64,000 nt of DNA from Ascaris suum (taxonomy: Eukaryota > Nematoda > Chromadorea > Rhabditida > Ascarididae), in contig CM024182.1 in the NCBI GenBank assembly GCA_013433145.1, positions 3,768,501-3,832,500 of the forward strand. The letters run 5' to 3'. The first letter of the stretch is position 1. Each line of letters begins with the position of its first letter. The notes below the pieces were generated by a model that saw only the letters and a list, made by a program, of their open reading frames with translations, ran no database searches and was not told the DNA's origin. Below are positions 39,701-50,999 of the stretch, piece by piece. Position numbers and translations under genes: made by a program.

Positions 39701-40508
39701 TGCACCAATGAGCCGAAAAATACAGCCCAGTGATTTTTGTCTGAAATTTTGCATAACAGTGAATTCCTATGAAGGTAATCAAAAGTAAGCGATATGAATC
39801 GGTCAATAAAAATCGACATGGAAAAATTATTTCTTGGAAGGTTTTTTCTTTTCTTCCGTTTCAAAGCTTTCATGCTTTCGTGTCATTATTCAATGGATTG
39901 CCCTTCTTGATTAAAATAGAGGGCTGCAACATTCTTCTCTTTTGTTGTTTCATTTTTCCTTCAATTGACGAACGACATTCTGATTGAAACTTGAAGCGAT
40001 TAACTACTGGTATGCAGTTAGGGCGAGTAACATTGAAGAAGTAGGTGATCTAACAAATGTAATACAGTATCGAACCTCTACATGAGAAATATAGAGAATT
40101 GGTCGACGATTCCAAGTCAGTTTTTTATAGCTAAAAACCCATATCTTGGGGAAGGATCTGATCGATATCTGTGCTTCGTTAGATGGGGTGAGGAGAGGGA
40201 AGAGGAAGCAAGCAAAAGAGGGAGGAGAGTGGAGAAGGCGGAGGAGAATGATAGGCATTAAATCCTCTATGCCAATCACAGTAGTTTTTAAAATAACATG
40301 AAGCATACGTTGTCCACGTTGTCCATCATACATTGTAACCTTTTTGAACACTCCAAAATGCATTGCTTTCATTACACAATTCTGCATTAAATTTTAATTG
40401 ACAGAGCTACGAGATTGCGAAAAGTGAACCAACCGCTAGCACTTCGCTCCCTTTGACAGTCTTGCCAGCGGAATTCCTCAGCTCGCAATTGGCGACGATA
40501 TCGGCCAT
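36772..40508 (-). CDS. Nucleoredoxin/tryparedoxin-like thioredoxin-fold protein
   Basis: A likely cytosolic or nuclear thiol-disulfide oxidoreductase (location inferred from lack of a signal peptide). Five minus-strand exons join to 144 codons plus TAG: 40434-40508, 39669-39740, 37926-38068, 37010-37109, 36772-36816. All introns are GT-AG and phases match (0, 0, 2, 0). Visible family marks: residues 30-48 G-L-Y-F-S-A-H-W-C-I-W-C then R-R-F-T-P, with redox cysteines at 38 and 41; F-V-S-A-D at 65-69; W-L-Y-L-P-Y at 86-91; Y-N-I at 103-105; cis-proline T-M-P-T at 107-110; G-D-V-I-T at 118-122; terminal Trp at 142. The length suits the small nematode members of this family. The usual active site is W-C-P-P-C, so I-W is unusual. 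The last exon (15 codons), the exon 1 donor (GTTGGT) and the exon 4 donor (HV-K/GTTTGC or a site 6 nt earlier) are the least certain parts. Confidence 0.85.
37539..37641. repeat. Foldback element in intron 3, with a third partial arm
   Basis: A 27-bp arm (37539-37565) is matched by its reverse complement at 37583-37609 with two mismatches, separated by 17 bp. The core CATTTGTACAAC, the reverse complement of the left arm, appears once more at 37630-37641. It lies within intron 3 (37110-37925) of the thioredoxin-like gene. It looks like a small miniature foldback element or a local inversion-duplication. Confidence 0.75.
38346..38375 (+). repeat. G-rich tract, possible G-quadruplex
   Basis: Eleven consecutive G followed by AGGA, six G, AAA and four G. 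Four G-runs within 30 bp satisfy the usual quadruplex spacing. It lies in intron 2 and would be C-rich in the transcript of the thioredoxin-like gene. Confidence 0.7.
39091..39138. repeat. Exact 24-bp tandem duplication in intron 2
   Basis: Unit starting TTTTGAGAAGACGACAAG at 39091-39114 is repeated unchanged at 39115-39138. Confidence 0.9.
40004..40387 (-). other. 127-codon open frame inside intron 1
   Basis: ATG-started minus-strand frame, entirely within intron 1 (39741-40433) of the thioredoxin-like gene. Its middle is encoded by a purine-rich plus-strand tract (40181-40252), which by nature lacks stop codons and yields Leu/Pro/Ser/Phe. This makes a chance frame the better explanation. 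The purine tract itself could form triplex DNA. Confidence 0.3.
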
Positions 40509-40522
40509 ATTTATGCAGCTCC

Positions 40523-40525
40523 CTG
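40523..40525 (-). promoter_or_regulatory. Candidate trans-splice acceptor of the thioredoxin-like gene
   Basis: The minus strand reads TTACTTCAG immediately before a 14-base leader (40509-40522) and the ATG at 40508. A strong acceptor this close to a start codon is typical of spliced-leader addition in nematodes. No SL RNA gene is in the window, so this is inferred from position only. Confidence 0.45.
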
Positions 40526-40529
40526 AAGT

Positions 40530-42140
40530 AATTTATCCTTCATTGGCAACTGTTGATGTAGTGGATTCAGGATTTTATGCAAAATTTGAGTGTGATATGA
40601 CTCGGTTCGTCATGATCATTTCTCGAATTTTTCTTCGCCTAGCTTTCGAAACGCTGACTCTCTAAGTGGCGAATGAGACCGTCCTCAAAATATATTAGAC
40701 TCATAAATCGACAAGCAGCCCCCTTTCACCTAACTCTCCCAATTCGCCTAAAGTTTTGGCCCACTATTTCCAGTCTCAATTTTTTTCTCACTGGTCTTAA
40801 GCAACAATCATGACACCGCTCAATTCCACTGGATGGTTTTCACTTTTTCCTGCCACTTTACTCCGCAGAAAAATTCGAAATTCCAAATTTCTGAATGACC
40901 CCTCTAATTTGAAAGCGGTTGAGAGGAAATAGTTCATGTATAATTCGTAAAAAGTTTCAGCAAGTTTGCAATGCTTGAAGCAATGGGTACTTGCATGATT
41001 TTTGAAAAAGAATCTGCTTATACTGTAAATTAAAGTGCCGAACATCCTATCACTAAAGTTTTATTTTATTGCATGAGTGGAATGCAAAATCACTCATAAA
41101 GAGTTTCGACGCCGATCTTTCACAACTTTCATACCAATTTAAAATTTGTTCAAAACACTCACCAAAAATTACATCAGAGTTTAGAGGGAAAGCATCGAAA
41201 ACATTGCAAATTTGAAAGGGCATCGCAAAAATGTGGTAAAAGCGTATTTTTCGATAGCAGTGATAACGGTCAAGGGAGAATGATATGAAAAGGGTTGGTA
41301 GGATGGACATTTTTGCGGTTCGTTTATCAAGTCAACTGATTCGACAAGCAGCCAGCAACTAAAAGAAAATGCAATAATATGTTCAACAGAGCCGATCGAC
41401 ACAAATCCGATACAAAGCATTCACTGATGGTTGCATTTTTGGCATTTGTTTAGTGTTTTTGTGTGCGCAGATTAAGACGCATTTTAAGTGGCCATAAATC
41501 ATTGGCCAGAAATGGCCATAAAAATTCGGACGCAAAATGTTGATAATTTGATTTAAAATTTTTTATAGAGTACCACATGATGGAGATCATATTCAGGGAA
41601 TTTCATAGATCTGGATTTCGCATTAATTATCCTCAAGAGAAAGAACTTAGAATCTCAGAAGGTTGCGAGAGTTTTCATGCATTATTTAAGAATTACATTT
41701 GTAAAGTGTACTGTGGCAAATTCGTGCACAGTTAAAGCAATCTTGCGATGATCGTGTTTCTCTGCGATAGTCAACTTTATGGCATTTCCTAACGAAATGA
41801 TTACCATGCATGATCAATAAACACTCAGCTGGGCAATATGAAATAGAAAGTTGTTAAAGATAATAAGTGAAAGATGAAGTTGGTGTCGATACGTATACAA
41901 ATTTGATGATCGAGGAGATGGTAAAACGTTCACATAGCAAAATGTGAGCGCAAATGTTATCTTGAGGCCAACACAAAGGAACCATTCTATTCTCTGCGAA
42001 AACTAGTTTCCAATGAAACTCGGCGATGGTCAACGTTCATCGGCATTATGCACATCTTAGAGATCAGGAACCCCAAGGAAACGGGAATAAATACCTTTTT
42101 TAGATCAATGTGGAGCATTTTTGCATGTAATAGAGTGCCG
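40530..42140. other. Upstream flank of the thioredoxin-like gene
   Basis: Minus-strand open frames at 40797-41045, 41053-41310 and 41181-41420 overlap in different phases. A perfect donor-like GTGAGT on minus lies near 41155. A 115-codon minus frame at 41987-42334 is helix-rich but unrecognised. Nothing here is firm. Confidence 0.3.
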
Positions 42141-42149
42141 CTTCTTTCA

Positions 42150-42453
42150 GCCTCTAATAGAAATAAATGGACAGATACTTCAAGGATGCTGCACATGATA
42201 GGTAGGCCAACGTCCCGCTCATCTCGTTGAACAACTTTGAAATGAGCAGGAAAAATATGAAATGATTGCTTCACGCTAAACTGATTCGCATGCTTGTATA
42301 AATATTCAACAAAAGATCGGCTTTTAAATGTCAAGCTCGATGTGAAATGGGACGGTACGGAAATTTAAAAGTTAGTAAAATAAAGTGAAAGATGATATGG
42401 AAGGTTATCCCATGAAAAGACACCAACTTTCTTTACTTTTTTATATATGTTTT

Positions 42454-42492
<39 letters not shown>

Positions 42493-42791
42493 TTTTAAAA
42501 AAACAAATAGTTTCATTCAATGAATTCGATGAAGTAAAAGAAGATAAGCATTCAGTCCTACCGAAGGGTTCGCAGTTCCGAAAGGTCGTAATTGTTCATT
42601 CTTCAGAAAAGGAATATCTGAACTCTCATATGCGACATTAATTTTTTTCTCACGTTCTCCAGGAACTACAAAATCCTCAAATTCTTCCGGAGAAAAAGAA
42701 ATATTTGTGGCACCGAAAATGGTACTTCAAAATCCCGTTTCATGTAAAAAGCGAAGAATTACGGCAAAAACATTTTACAGACAATCGATAA
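42150..42791 (+). CDS. Possible three-exon chain, C-terminal end of an unknown gene
   Basis: Exon a is 42150-42200, after CTTCTTTCAG and before GTAGGC. Exon b is 42511-42584, after an AAATAG acceptor and before GTCGTA. Exon c starts at 42663 after a strong TTCTCCAG acceptor and ends at TAA 42789-42791. Exon a ends with one base, exon b starts with two, and b and c meet in phase 0, so the chain stays open. The c part is very basic with several Trp/Tyr. In exon c another phase is open to 42815-42817, so the frame is not certain. AATAAA lies at about 42791. No family is recognised. Confidence 0.25.
42452..42496. repeat. (TTTA)n tetranucleotide repeat
   Basis: About 11 uninterrupted TTTA units. 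It lies just upstream of candidate exon b at 42511. Confidence 0.95.
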
Positions 42792-42819
42792 ATAAAAATG
42801 AATCAAAAAGCGAATAAAA

Positions 42820-45800
42820 TCAATGTCTGTTTCTGTTGTATTGATTATTTAAAACACGCTCTTAATTGACAGTTCTATTGAAGAGAGCCGATTGAAATAT
42901 GCAAAAAGAAATGTGAGGAAGGAAATATTGATGAAAGTATTATAGCATTCATCGACATTGATTTGAAGAAGTTATATAAAAGGTGTGCACGAAAATGTTC
43001 GGATTTTCATGAGAAATTTATTGCGTGCATTAAATGTTGGCAGACTCATTCAATTCAAAAATAACAAGCAAACAATTAGATATCTTTACAACATCAATAG
43101 TGTCCCCTCCCCTCCCTCTAAGCCTATCAAAAAATCGAGAAGCATTATGATATTAGACAAAAGTTATGCTAGGCCAAATGGTCAGTTAAATTAAATATGG
43201 CGATTGAGCACAAATGCTAAACTCGAATTTCACACGAAGAAGCCTGGAAGGCAATCAGTACGGTTGTGTCCTTCACATAACATAAAGACGTTATATCATT
43301 CACGAAATGAGTAATTTACCTCACATTACAACAGCTGACCCCATTTGGACTTTGTTCGTCCACCAGATCACTTCGAAGTAGCTGAACGGTGAAAATAACA
43401 ATGCTTCATTTCAGTGCTGTTTCACTTTTTGTCAGCGTCGGAACGCTAACATTTCAAAAATGAATGTCTTCAAAGTAGCGCTATCTGCTGTCACCAGATG
43501 GAAGCCCTGTGGTAATGTCATAGAAGAACTGATATATCCTTTCACGTATTGAGAAGCTTAGTCGGTGTGAATCCCCGCAATAGCATAAGACACTTGTCAT
43601 CACTTCGAATGTCTATAGTTCAGTGAATGCTCATCTCATAGGTGGTATGTTCAATGCAGTTGGTTGGGGAAATCCCAAATATCTATGGCTTCAAATCTTG
43701 GCTTCAAGTATATGGCCCTTGAATGCTACCCAACCTGAACAACAACTCCTTCTCACTCGACGGCCACCTAATACGTCAATCTTTGAGGTGTCCCGAGACT
43801 CTCGGCACGGAGAGCGGGGCATTCCCATTCCCACTCCCACTCTAGAAGACCCAGACCAATCTCATCATTATCCAGCTTTAGCTTACAATATTATTTAGCC
43901 GCGAATGCGATGATCAGAAACATTTGATAGCCACATTCCCTTTCCATACATTGGGCACAGGTGCCTTTGAGAATTCAAAGAGCCTGTGCACGAACTGCGA
44001 GGCATTACAGGTGTCAACAATTCGTTGCTTCGACTTAACAAATGCTGGCAAATGCATTGGATTTGATCTGATGTGATCAGAATATTTCTTCTAGCATTTT
44101 AGTCGACTCTGATACACAGTTAATTCTACAGCTTCATAACAGAGGATTTCCACTATAACTAAATCTAAAACTCTAATATGCTCAGATGAAACCATGTCAT
44201 ACGCGACACGAATGACATCTTGAACCCTTATCGGTATATCTGAAATGGACATTAGGGGCCTGTTCAGTGAGAGCGACGCACTTCTGTAGCTTATGCACCA
44301 GCTGGAACTGCTGAGAGGTCAGCGTTTAACTGCTTCTTTCATCTCAACAAGATTGTTTGAAGTTTCTCAGCGGTTCAAGCCTCTCCTCGAATAAATAGGC
44401 GCAATCTTTTAATTTTATTGATGTGAGCGTCGCAGGATTCCTTGCGTTACTACTCTTGAAAGTGTGATCGTCTGTCAAGGAGAGGGAATAAACTTTCGCA
44501 ACGAAATAAAAACAACGAGGACTCTTTCAGTGAGCACAAACTACGAATGTTTTCATGAGCGAAGGTTCGCTAACACTGCTTCTCCCGAAGTATGATGCGC
44601 CTAAACGATAGATGTGAATGGCATCGCTTAGCACTCCCTCCCTTCTCTGGGAAATTTTTTCGCTCAATTCGATAGTCGCTTAAAGTATAGTGACCAGTTG
44701 AGTCTGTGCGCTAATGTTGCCTAATTTATCGGCTATGACAGTTACTATCTTCAGTCGTTCATTGCTCTACATTAAAGGCAGGTAGTCTAATCTTCAATAT
44801 GATATGCAAATATCGGTTGTTCATGAGAAGGTTTTTGGTATTTTCTTATATTTTTATTGATCTTTGAAAGACGAATATTCGCGAAATGGCGAACCTTGAG
44901 AAATCATCGTTAATGTCGCTGACCGATATTGGCATTTTAACGATGAAGGGACGTTGTCGCAATTTTTGCGTTCTAGTGGTTTTGATGGTTTTTGGTTTGC
45001 AGAAAAAATAACTGAAATGGAATGAATTTAAAAATGAACAAATTCTTCATACCAGGACGCACTCGCTTTAATGATGCAATAAAACTTTTTTTTGCCCCAT
45101 ACGGCCATACCTGACCACGATGGTGCGTTTCATTAAAGTCGGGCTGGAGCTGAAGAACATATCATTTCCTTCAATTCAAGTATATGAAATGGAAAGTTAT
45201 TGTTCATGGATCTTTTTTGTACACTTTCAAAACATTCAAGTTTTTATAAGTTTATGATGCCCGACATCATAAATATTAAACCTGTTGCATTCAAGAAATG
45301 GATTTGCAGCAAGCACTCAAAATCCTTACCTTCACCCTATTCAAACGCAGCCGGCAATTTCCCTATTTCTTTGGTTGTTCTTTCTTTCTGATCTCAAAGT
45401 CATCATTTAAATAACACAGCCCCGTCCGTCCTATTAATCCACCATCTCGTCGTAACTCATTTTCTTTTCATACTCACCGCATTGCAAGATTCTTGCGGAT
45501 TTGTGTGCGGCGGGAGCAGTCTGATGAGGAGTCTAGAGGAGTCTATCTTTATTCATCGTTAGAATTACTATGTCTACGATTTAAGTGTTCTTAATGTATA
45601 GCACGGACCGGTTCTTTCCACAACGGCGGAGCCCATGGCCATGGCGTAACACTTCGTCAGTGCTTGTTCATACAACACTAGTTACTTTGGAAAGCTCATT
45701 CGTCGCACCTGTATTCCTCTCTATTGTTGTCTTCTTCGTAATTTCTTGAGAGGTTTCCAGTACAACGATGTGGAATTATTCCTTTTTTTTTCTTGGGCTC
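42820..45800. other. Mostly non-coding; one 91-codon frame
   Basis: A plus-strand ATG frame at 43623-43898 (91 codons) has Pro/Arg-rich mixed composition in a GC-richer patch; the minus strand is open there too. A 12-base match to the start of metazoan 5S rRNA near 45100 was judged chance. No gene is supported. Confidence 0.35.
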
Positions 45801-45828
45801 GACCTATTCAAGAGGGCACAAAGCCTAC

Positions 45829-46099
45829 TCAGGAGACTTTTTTGCGGTCTACTTTGACGCTGAGGTGGCCCACTTCTATCGTTAGGTTGAGTGCCGAGCT
45901 CAGATTTTCAATGGCCCCTTCAAGACTGCTGATGATTCAACCTTGGCGAGCAAGAGCTTCCTCCAGATGAGCATTTTTGACACCTAGCTGCACAATTTTA
46001 TTTTGCTCCATTCTGCTACAGCTTCGGCTGGAGTTTTGCATTTCCTCATCTACAGGCTGAAGACAACTGTTTTTTGAATGCTCATAAAAAACGGCTATT
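45829..46099 (-). pseudogene. Coiled-coil-like fragment with one in-frame stop
   Basis: The minus strand is open from about 46099 to TGA at 45829-45831, interrupted only by a TGA at 45937-45939. Around that stop the peptide has heptad-like spacing (V-Q-L-G-V-K-N-A-H-L-E-E-A-L before; I-I-S-S-L-E-G-A-I-E-N-L after). Such short coiled coils occur in retroelement Gag and in many structural proteins. I cannot name the family. The single stop suggests decay. Confidence 0.25.
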
Positions 46100-47028
46100 T
46101 GTCAGGAAGAAAGCAAATAGAAGCGTTCGATTGACACAACAAACAAACGGTTGAGCAAAAGAAAAGCGACTAATCTTTTCCGACTTCAACAAAAAAGCTC
46201 CCCACATGATGCACCGTAGAGCGTCGACTGCTCGGGTTAAACGTACTTTTATCGGCGGGGCGAACATCATTGCTATAAAACTTTAGCTATTACATACTTT
46301 ATGTGGATGAAGTTGCTTAATATTCGTGATTTTCAGTACAATTTACATTAGCATACATTATGGGGTGAAATGATATGAACTAATGAAATGTTTTTCCACT
46401 TCGTCTAAAGGATTATTTACGACGACATGTGGTACAGACAGCTTTTGAAGCCATAGCTTTGATAGGAAGGCAAGAGACATGAAAACAAAGAAATATACAA
46501 TGACGAATGCAGTTGTCTAGCTGTAAACAATTATGCAAATAAGAGTAAAAAAGTTGAAGAGTAATATATTAAGATGTGAGAAAAACTGTGACATTTGAAA
46601 ATACACATGTCGATAAATGAGGAAGAAAAGAAATTAGAAAAAGAGACGAACGAAATAAAAAGAAAGACAAATGAGAGGAAATCATTAATTCTGCTGTCAT
46701 AGCAGCAAAGGAATTAATTATATTGTTCAAATTTGATATAATGTAAATTAATTTAACGGAAATGAGCAGCAACAATTTTGACTAGTAGACTAAAAATAAA
46801 ATATTTTTTCGGCTTGAAAAAAAAAACAAATAAGACACTGATTTTACTTAAAATATAGGGAATTATTTTTTGATATATAATAATTTCGTATGTATCACCA
46901 CGATCGGAAAACAAATATCATACTGATTCATCCGCTAATTGTGAACTTCATCGAACTATATTGTTACATTCACATTACTCCATACATTGCTTCTTCGTCC
47001 TCATCGCTCACCTCTGCCGATCTCATAG

Positions 47029-47505
47029 ATGGCGCCCTCAGATTTCGGTTGTTACAGCATAGTGCTGCGTTCTCCGCAATCCCGGTTGGAAACGAACCAG
47101 CTTCATAAATGTTCGACGATTAATAATCTGAAGCGTTTGGAACGAGCTGAATGTTGACTGGAATCGAAAAAAGCCGAAATGAAGCTATTTGGAGAAGAAT
47201 TCCGGCTATCGAAAGTCCACCGAAATTTTGTCGATAAGTTGTCGCGTGCAAACAAAAACATTGAGGAGTATGTTTCAGAATTTTTGAGCCCTCTTATATG
47301 CCATAAAGATGGATGGCATATGAAGTGGTGCATAACTGCGGGCAAGGTAAAACAAACGGCTTATGTAACAGTTTAGATGGGCCTGCAGTGCAACAGGTCT
47401 GAGCTGTTCTCTGAAGACAAATTACAGACGTTGAATGAGATCGCTAAAATCGCAGCAGCTATGGTGTAGGCCTCAGGACAAGGGTCCTATAATAGGGTAT
47501 ATTAG
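47029..47505 (+). pseudogene. Frame of 158 codons with two internal stops
   Basis: From ATG 47029 one frame stays coding-like to TAG 47503-47505. It is interrupted by TGA at 47155 and TAG at 47374; a further TAG is at 47467, only 12 codons before the end. The middle (about codons 44-90) is charged and helix-rich with Lys/Glu repeats. It may be a decayed Gag-like or unknown host gene. Another phase holds a 72-codon frame (46890-47108) overlapping the start. Confidence 0.25.
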
Positions 47506-47599
47506 CTGTAGAGGTAATTTACATTCACTGTTTACCCTGTGGTTGCAAAGGTTTTCATTGGTGACGAAGAAGTGCTGACGCAATCTGGAGTCGTGGTGA

Positions 47600-47830
47600 T
47601 GAAGCCAAGCGGAATTCCCACATCGCAACGAACACTTCCTCCTTTTCCTGCTTCCTAATGGTACTTCCTGTTTCCGGTCTATTTTGAAGTTACTGAATAG
47701 TAATCCATCCTTGTTCGATGCGAACCATGTCGCTTTACATCCAAAAATTATTGAGCCCGAAAAAGGTCGAACCCGCACATGCAAACTGCCCCTAGAAGAA
47801 GAACCTTTTATCTGCTTGCTGCTATTTTAA
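47600..47830 (+). pseudogene. Open frame downstream of the eroded 47.0-47.5 kb frame
   Basis: Open for 76 codons from just after TGA 47597 to TAA 47828-47830 with no near-5' ATG. The C-terminal third is polar and coding-like. The minus strand is open over 47473-47784 too. It may be part of the same decayed element as its left neighbour, in a shifted phase. Confidence 0.18.
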
Positions 47831-48355
47831 TTGAATATTTTAAGTGATATTAGCCGAACTAATATCTACTGTTTAAGTGATATTTAAATAGCAGTTCATC
47901 ATTACTGTTTAAGTTTTCGTCACTAACGGCCTAACTAGTTACCTAATGGCGCAACTAGCTAATAGTGATGACTAAAGATTGCTGCAGATAAGTGCACGAG
48001 TGAAATCCCATGTTAGATTTAGATGACAAAGGGGCATTTAACGAGTAATGGAAGCATCGTCTGCCGAGTTAGGCTCTGCAACTTTTTGTTTAGTAAGCAG
48101 ACGCTCTGCCAGCTATTGCTAATGTTGACCATTATTTATGCTTAGACCACCAATAATGATAATAATAAGGTAGTACAACTGATGAGTATTTCAACGCTAA
48201 TAACCTCATTAGATCCAATATTGGTTAGGGCGGTGCGGGGGTGCAAATATATAATTTAAAGTCTTAGGTCAAATCCCACTGCTAGCCTCATTCAGACTTA
48301 TATGACAACCATTGCCTAATAACTGAAATGAAGTGTCACTGACCATCAAACATTT

Positions 48356-48447
48356 ATTATTATTTGTTATTTATTATTATTATTTATTATTATTATTTCT
48401 TATTGTTTATTAATATTGATTATTATTTATTATCGTTTATTATTAAA
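48356..48447. repeat. Interrupted (ATT)n repeat
   Basis: TATTAT-type units with scattered substitutions over about 90 bp. Confidence 0.85.
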
Positions 48448-48860
48448 CTTTTTGAATTTGCAAAAATCCTCTGTCGCTGTTTTCATAAATATAGGAATCT
48501 TATTGCTTCGCTATGGTTTTAAAGCGTATGCAGTTCTATAGCTCAAAGAATGTGCTCACCATACATTTGATGATGTGACGTCCTTCAAAAAAAAGAAAAG
48601 AAATGCGATGGAATGACAATGCAATACAGCTGATATGCACGTTTCGCAATTCGTTCGATGCAATTTCGTGTTTTATTTTTCGTTCACCTGTGACTCATAC
48701 AAATATGCGAACAGTTCTTGCAACTCGTGCATCCTCTTGTCTGCTTATCTGCTGCACGCATAGTGCACACTTATTGCACACATCTTCTGCACAGTTGTTC
48801 TGTCGTTGCGAACGTTCGAAAACTTCACCTGCCTCATTTTAATGTATTGACGTCGGTTAA

Positions 48861-49187
48861 ATGGCTGAGTTTCACCTCACTAGAGCATTACTCTACAAGA
48901 TGAAAGTTATAGGAGGCAATGCGTTACTGGTTTACTCTTACTTTCAGAGCGTTTTAGATTATCTTGACGACGTTGACATATAAGTCGCGTCAGAAGACAC
49001 TCACTACGATTTTGAGGATCAGCCGCCAAGTATCGTTCTTTTCCCGTTTGTTCACCTCATGCTAGAATCGCCTCGAAAAGATATATTTCCATTTTATTAC
49101 CAAATCCTTATAAATCCCGCAATAATCTTATGCAAGAAAATACTGCTGAATGGTAGAGTCGCATTACCTTTTTTGCATTATCAGTGA
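48861..49187 (+). pseudogene. Small frame, 40 codons, continuing past one TAA
   Basis: ATG 48861 opens a 40-codon frame to TAA 48981-48983. The same phase then stays open for 67 more codons to TGA 49185-49187, all with protein-like composition (acidic D-Y-L-D-D-V-D just before the TAA, an acidic D-F-E-D segment just after, hydrophobic later). A strong acceptor-like TTACTTTCAG sits inside the first half near 48946. It could be a gene with one nonsense change, a short real gene, or an exon starting at 48948. Confidence 0.25.
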
Positions 49188-50526
49188 AGTTGATATGAGG
49201 TAAAACGGAAACAAAATGACAATAAAGTTCAGACCTCAGCATCTTTTTGAAAATACGGTCCCTATATGATAAAGTAATAGCAAAGTACTTCTAAATGTAG
49301 AGTAACGTGACAGTAGCGTTTTTATTACACTGCAGTCGGCGCACATTATCGCTGAAATTATAGTTGCTTTAATAGTCGAAGCCGGCATTTGTAAGGAGTT
49401 TTTTGTGTATGTTTTTTTTTCGAGCTATCTCCTCTCTCATCTGCGTTAGCCTGAATTTCGGATGCGCTTTGTCGCTTTCCACAATAAACTACATGTAAAT
49501 TATCCATTTTTGCAATCAGAAATTTTTCTTTTCCTATTCAACGATGAATTTATATCATATATGTTTTATTTAGGTGGAAAATAGCCCACATTGTGTTATG
49601 TTCACACTGGTCAAATTTTGATTACATTGATCACTTTGATATTTGAAAGTTTTTATGCGGACAAATTGTGAATCGTTGTGCTATTTGATTCATTCGTTCA
49701 TTCGTGATTCGAAGATCGATTAACAGGAATAATGCACTAGTGTAATCGATAAAATTCAAGTTCTTGGAAGTTATAATATTTTTAAGAGCGATTTCATGCG
49801 ACGCTCAACTCTCAAATGTAAGCCGTTGAATATAATGCAGATAGTAATTATTGCAGCATATTTGTGAAAGTCCTGTGGTCGGTGTTGTTGAGCCGTTTAT
49901 TAATCGTTAGAATCTTTTTAGAAAAGACTAAGTGTTTCGATATGTTTTTTTTTAACGGAAATAAACTTATCAAAACGAAATGCAAGCGGAGATTGTGAAT
50001 CAAGAGAAGTGCCACAAAATAAAGCCATGCATTCTGCCCATTTCACCACCGAATTTCGCAAAGTATACTAGAAAATAATTGAAAAAGAGGAATAATGCTA
50101 TCATATTCTATTGCAATCAATCCAATCGCTGATATCAATCTTCTTTGAAAGAATCGTCTTTTTGCAACCTAAACAGTATAAAATAGAAAGAGCGGCCGAT
50201 GTAAAGTGCTTGTAATTTCTTTCATTTATTTTAATATTTTCAATTCCTTAAAATTTAGGAATTAGCAAGAATTCCGGTTTAATAGATTATCATAAGGTGT
50301 CAGTTATACCTTAATTTAATCTCAGTGGTTTCGAAATTGAAAGTATTAGATCGATGTGCGGACATATATGCATATATAGGCATATAGGCAGACATGACGT
50401 CGCTTTAATGCGTTTTCGCAAAGTGAAATTTCGAATCGCCCACAAGGAGAACGACGACATTAGACGAAACATCATGCGATACACTCAAAAGGTGACTGAG
50501 GGCAGCTGAATCAGTCGTCATAGAAT

Positions 50527-50727
50527 ATGATGACGTCATTCTTCCTTTTCAGATATTTTTTCGTATTTATTGCATTCTCAGTGCTTTATACCTCTGATGT
50601 ACTCAGCATTACCGAAATGCCTTTATCGCGTACCGTTGGCCTGTTTTGGAATAATGCACTCCTCTATGGTCCCTTTATTCAGTTTCAGATATCAGTCCTT
50701 CAATCCTTCACTCCTTCAGCTATTTAG
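50527..50727 (+). CDS. Hypothetical 66-codon frame with signal-peptide-like N-terminus
   Basis: ATG-started frame. Residues about 5-20 are hydrophobic and aromatic, like a secretion signal, followed by a mixed segment. There are no cysteine pairs and no domain is recognised. The start codon overlaps the palindrome ATGACGTCAT (50530-50539), which matches the CRE/ATF consensus core. It is short enough to be chance. Confidence 0.12.
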   Translation: MMTSFFLFRYFFVFIAFSVLYTSDVLSITEMPLSRTVGLFWNNALLYGPFIQFQISVLQSFTPSAI

Positions 50728-50999
50728 CCGCTGCTAAGTCGTTTCGATTGAATTCTGCCACTGCTCTTACGTATTAAACGTCTGTTTGCCTGAGTTGTAG
50801 CTTTACGAAAGTTTTTTGCTCATCTTTGTCGTTTATACTTACAGTGTGGTATATTTTCCTATCTCGTAACGTTAAAATGAACAAGTAAGTAAAATAAGTT
50901 TAACAAAATTGGCTGATGAGATGAGCAAAATGTAAAAGCTTATTTTGTGACAGCTGTCCTGAGCCACTTCTTTGCTTGCATTTCGTTTTGAAAGGTTTT

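Noticed and set aside
45100..45111. TACGGCCATACC, matching the 5' end of metazoan 5S rRNA
   Set aside because: The match stops after 12 bases, and the internal control region of 5S rRNA is absent.
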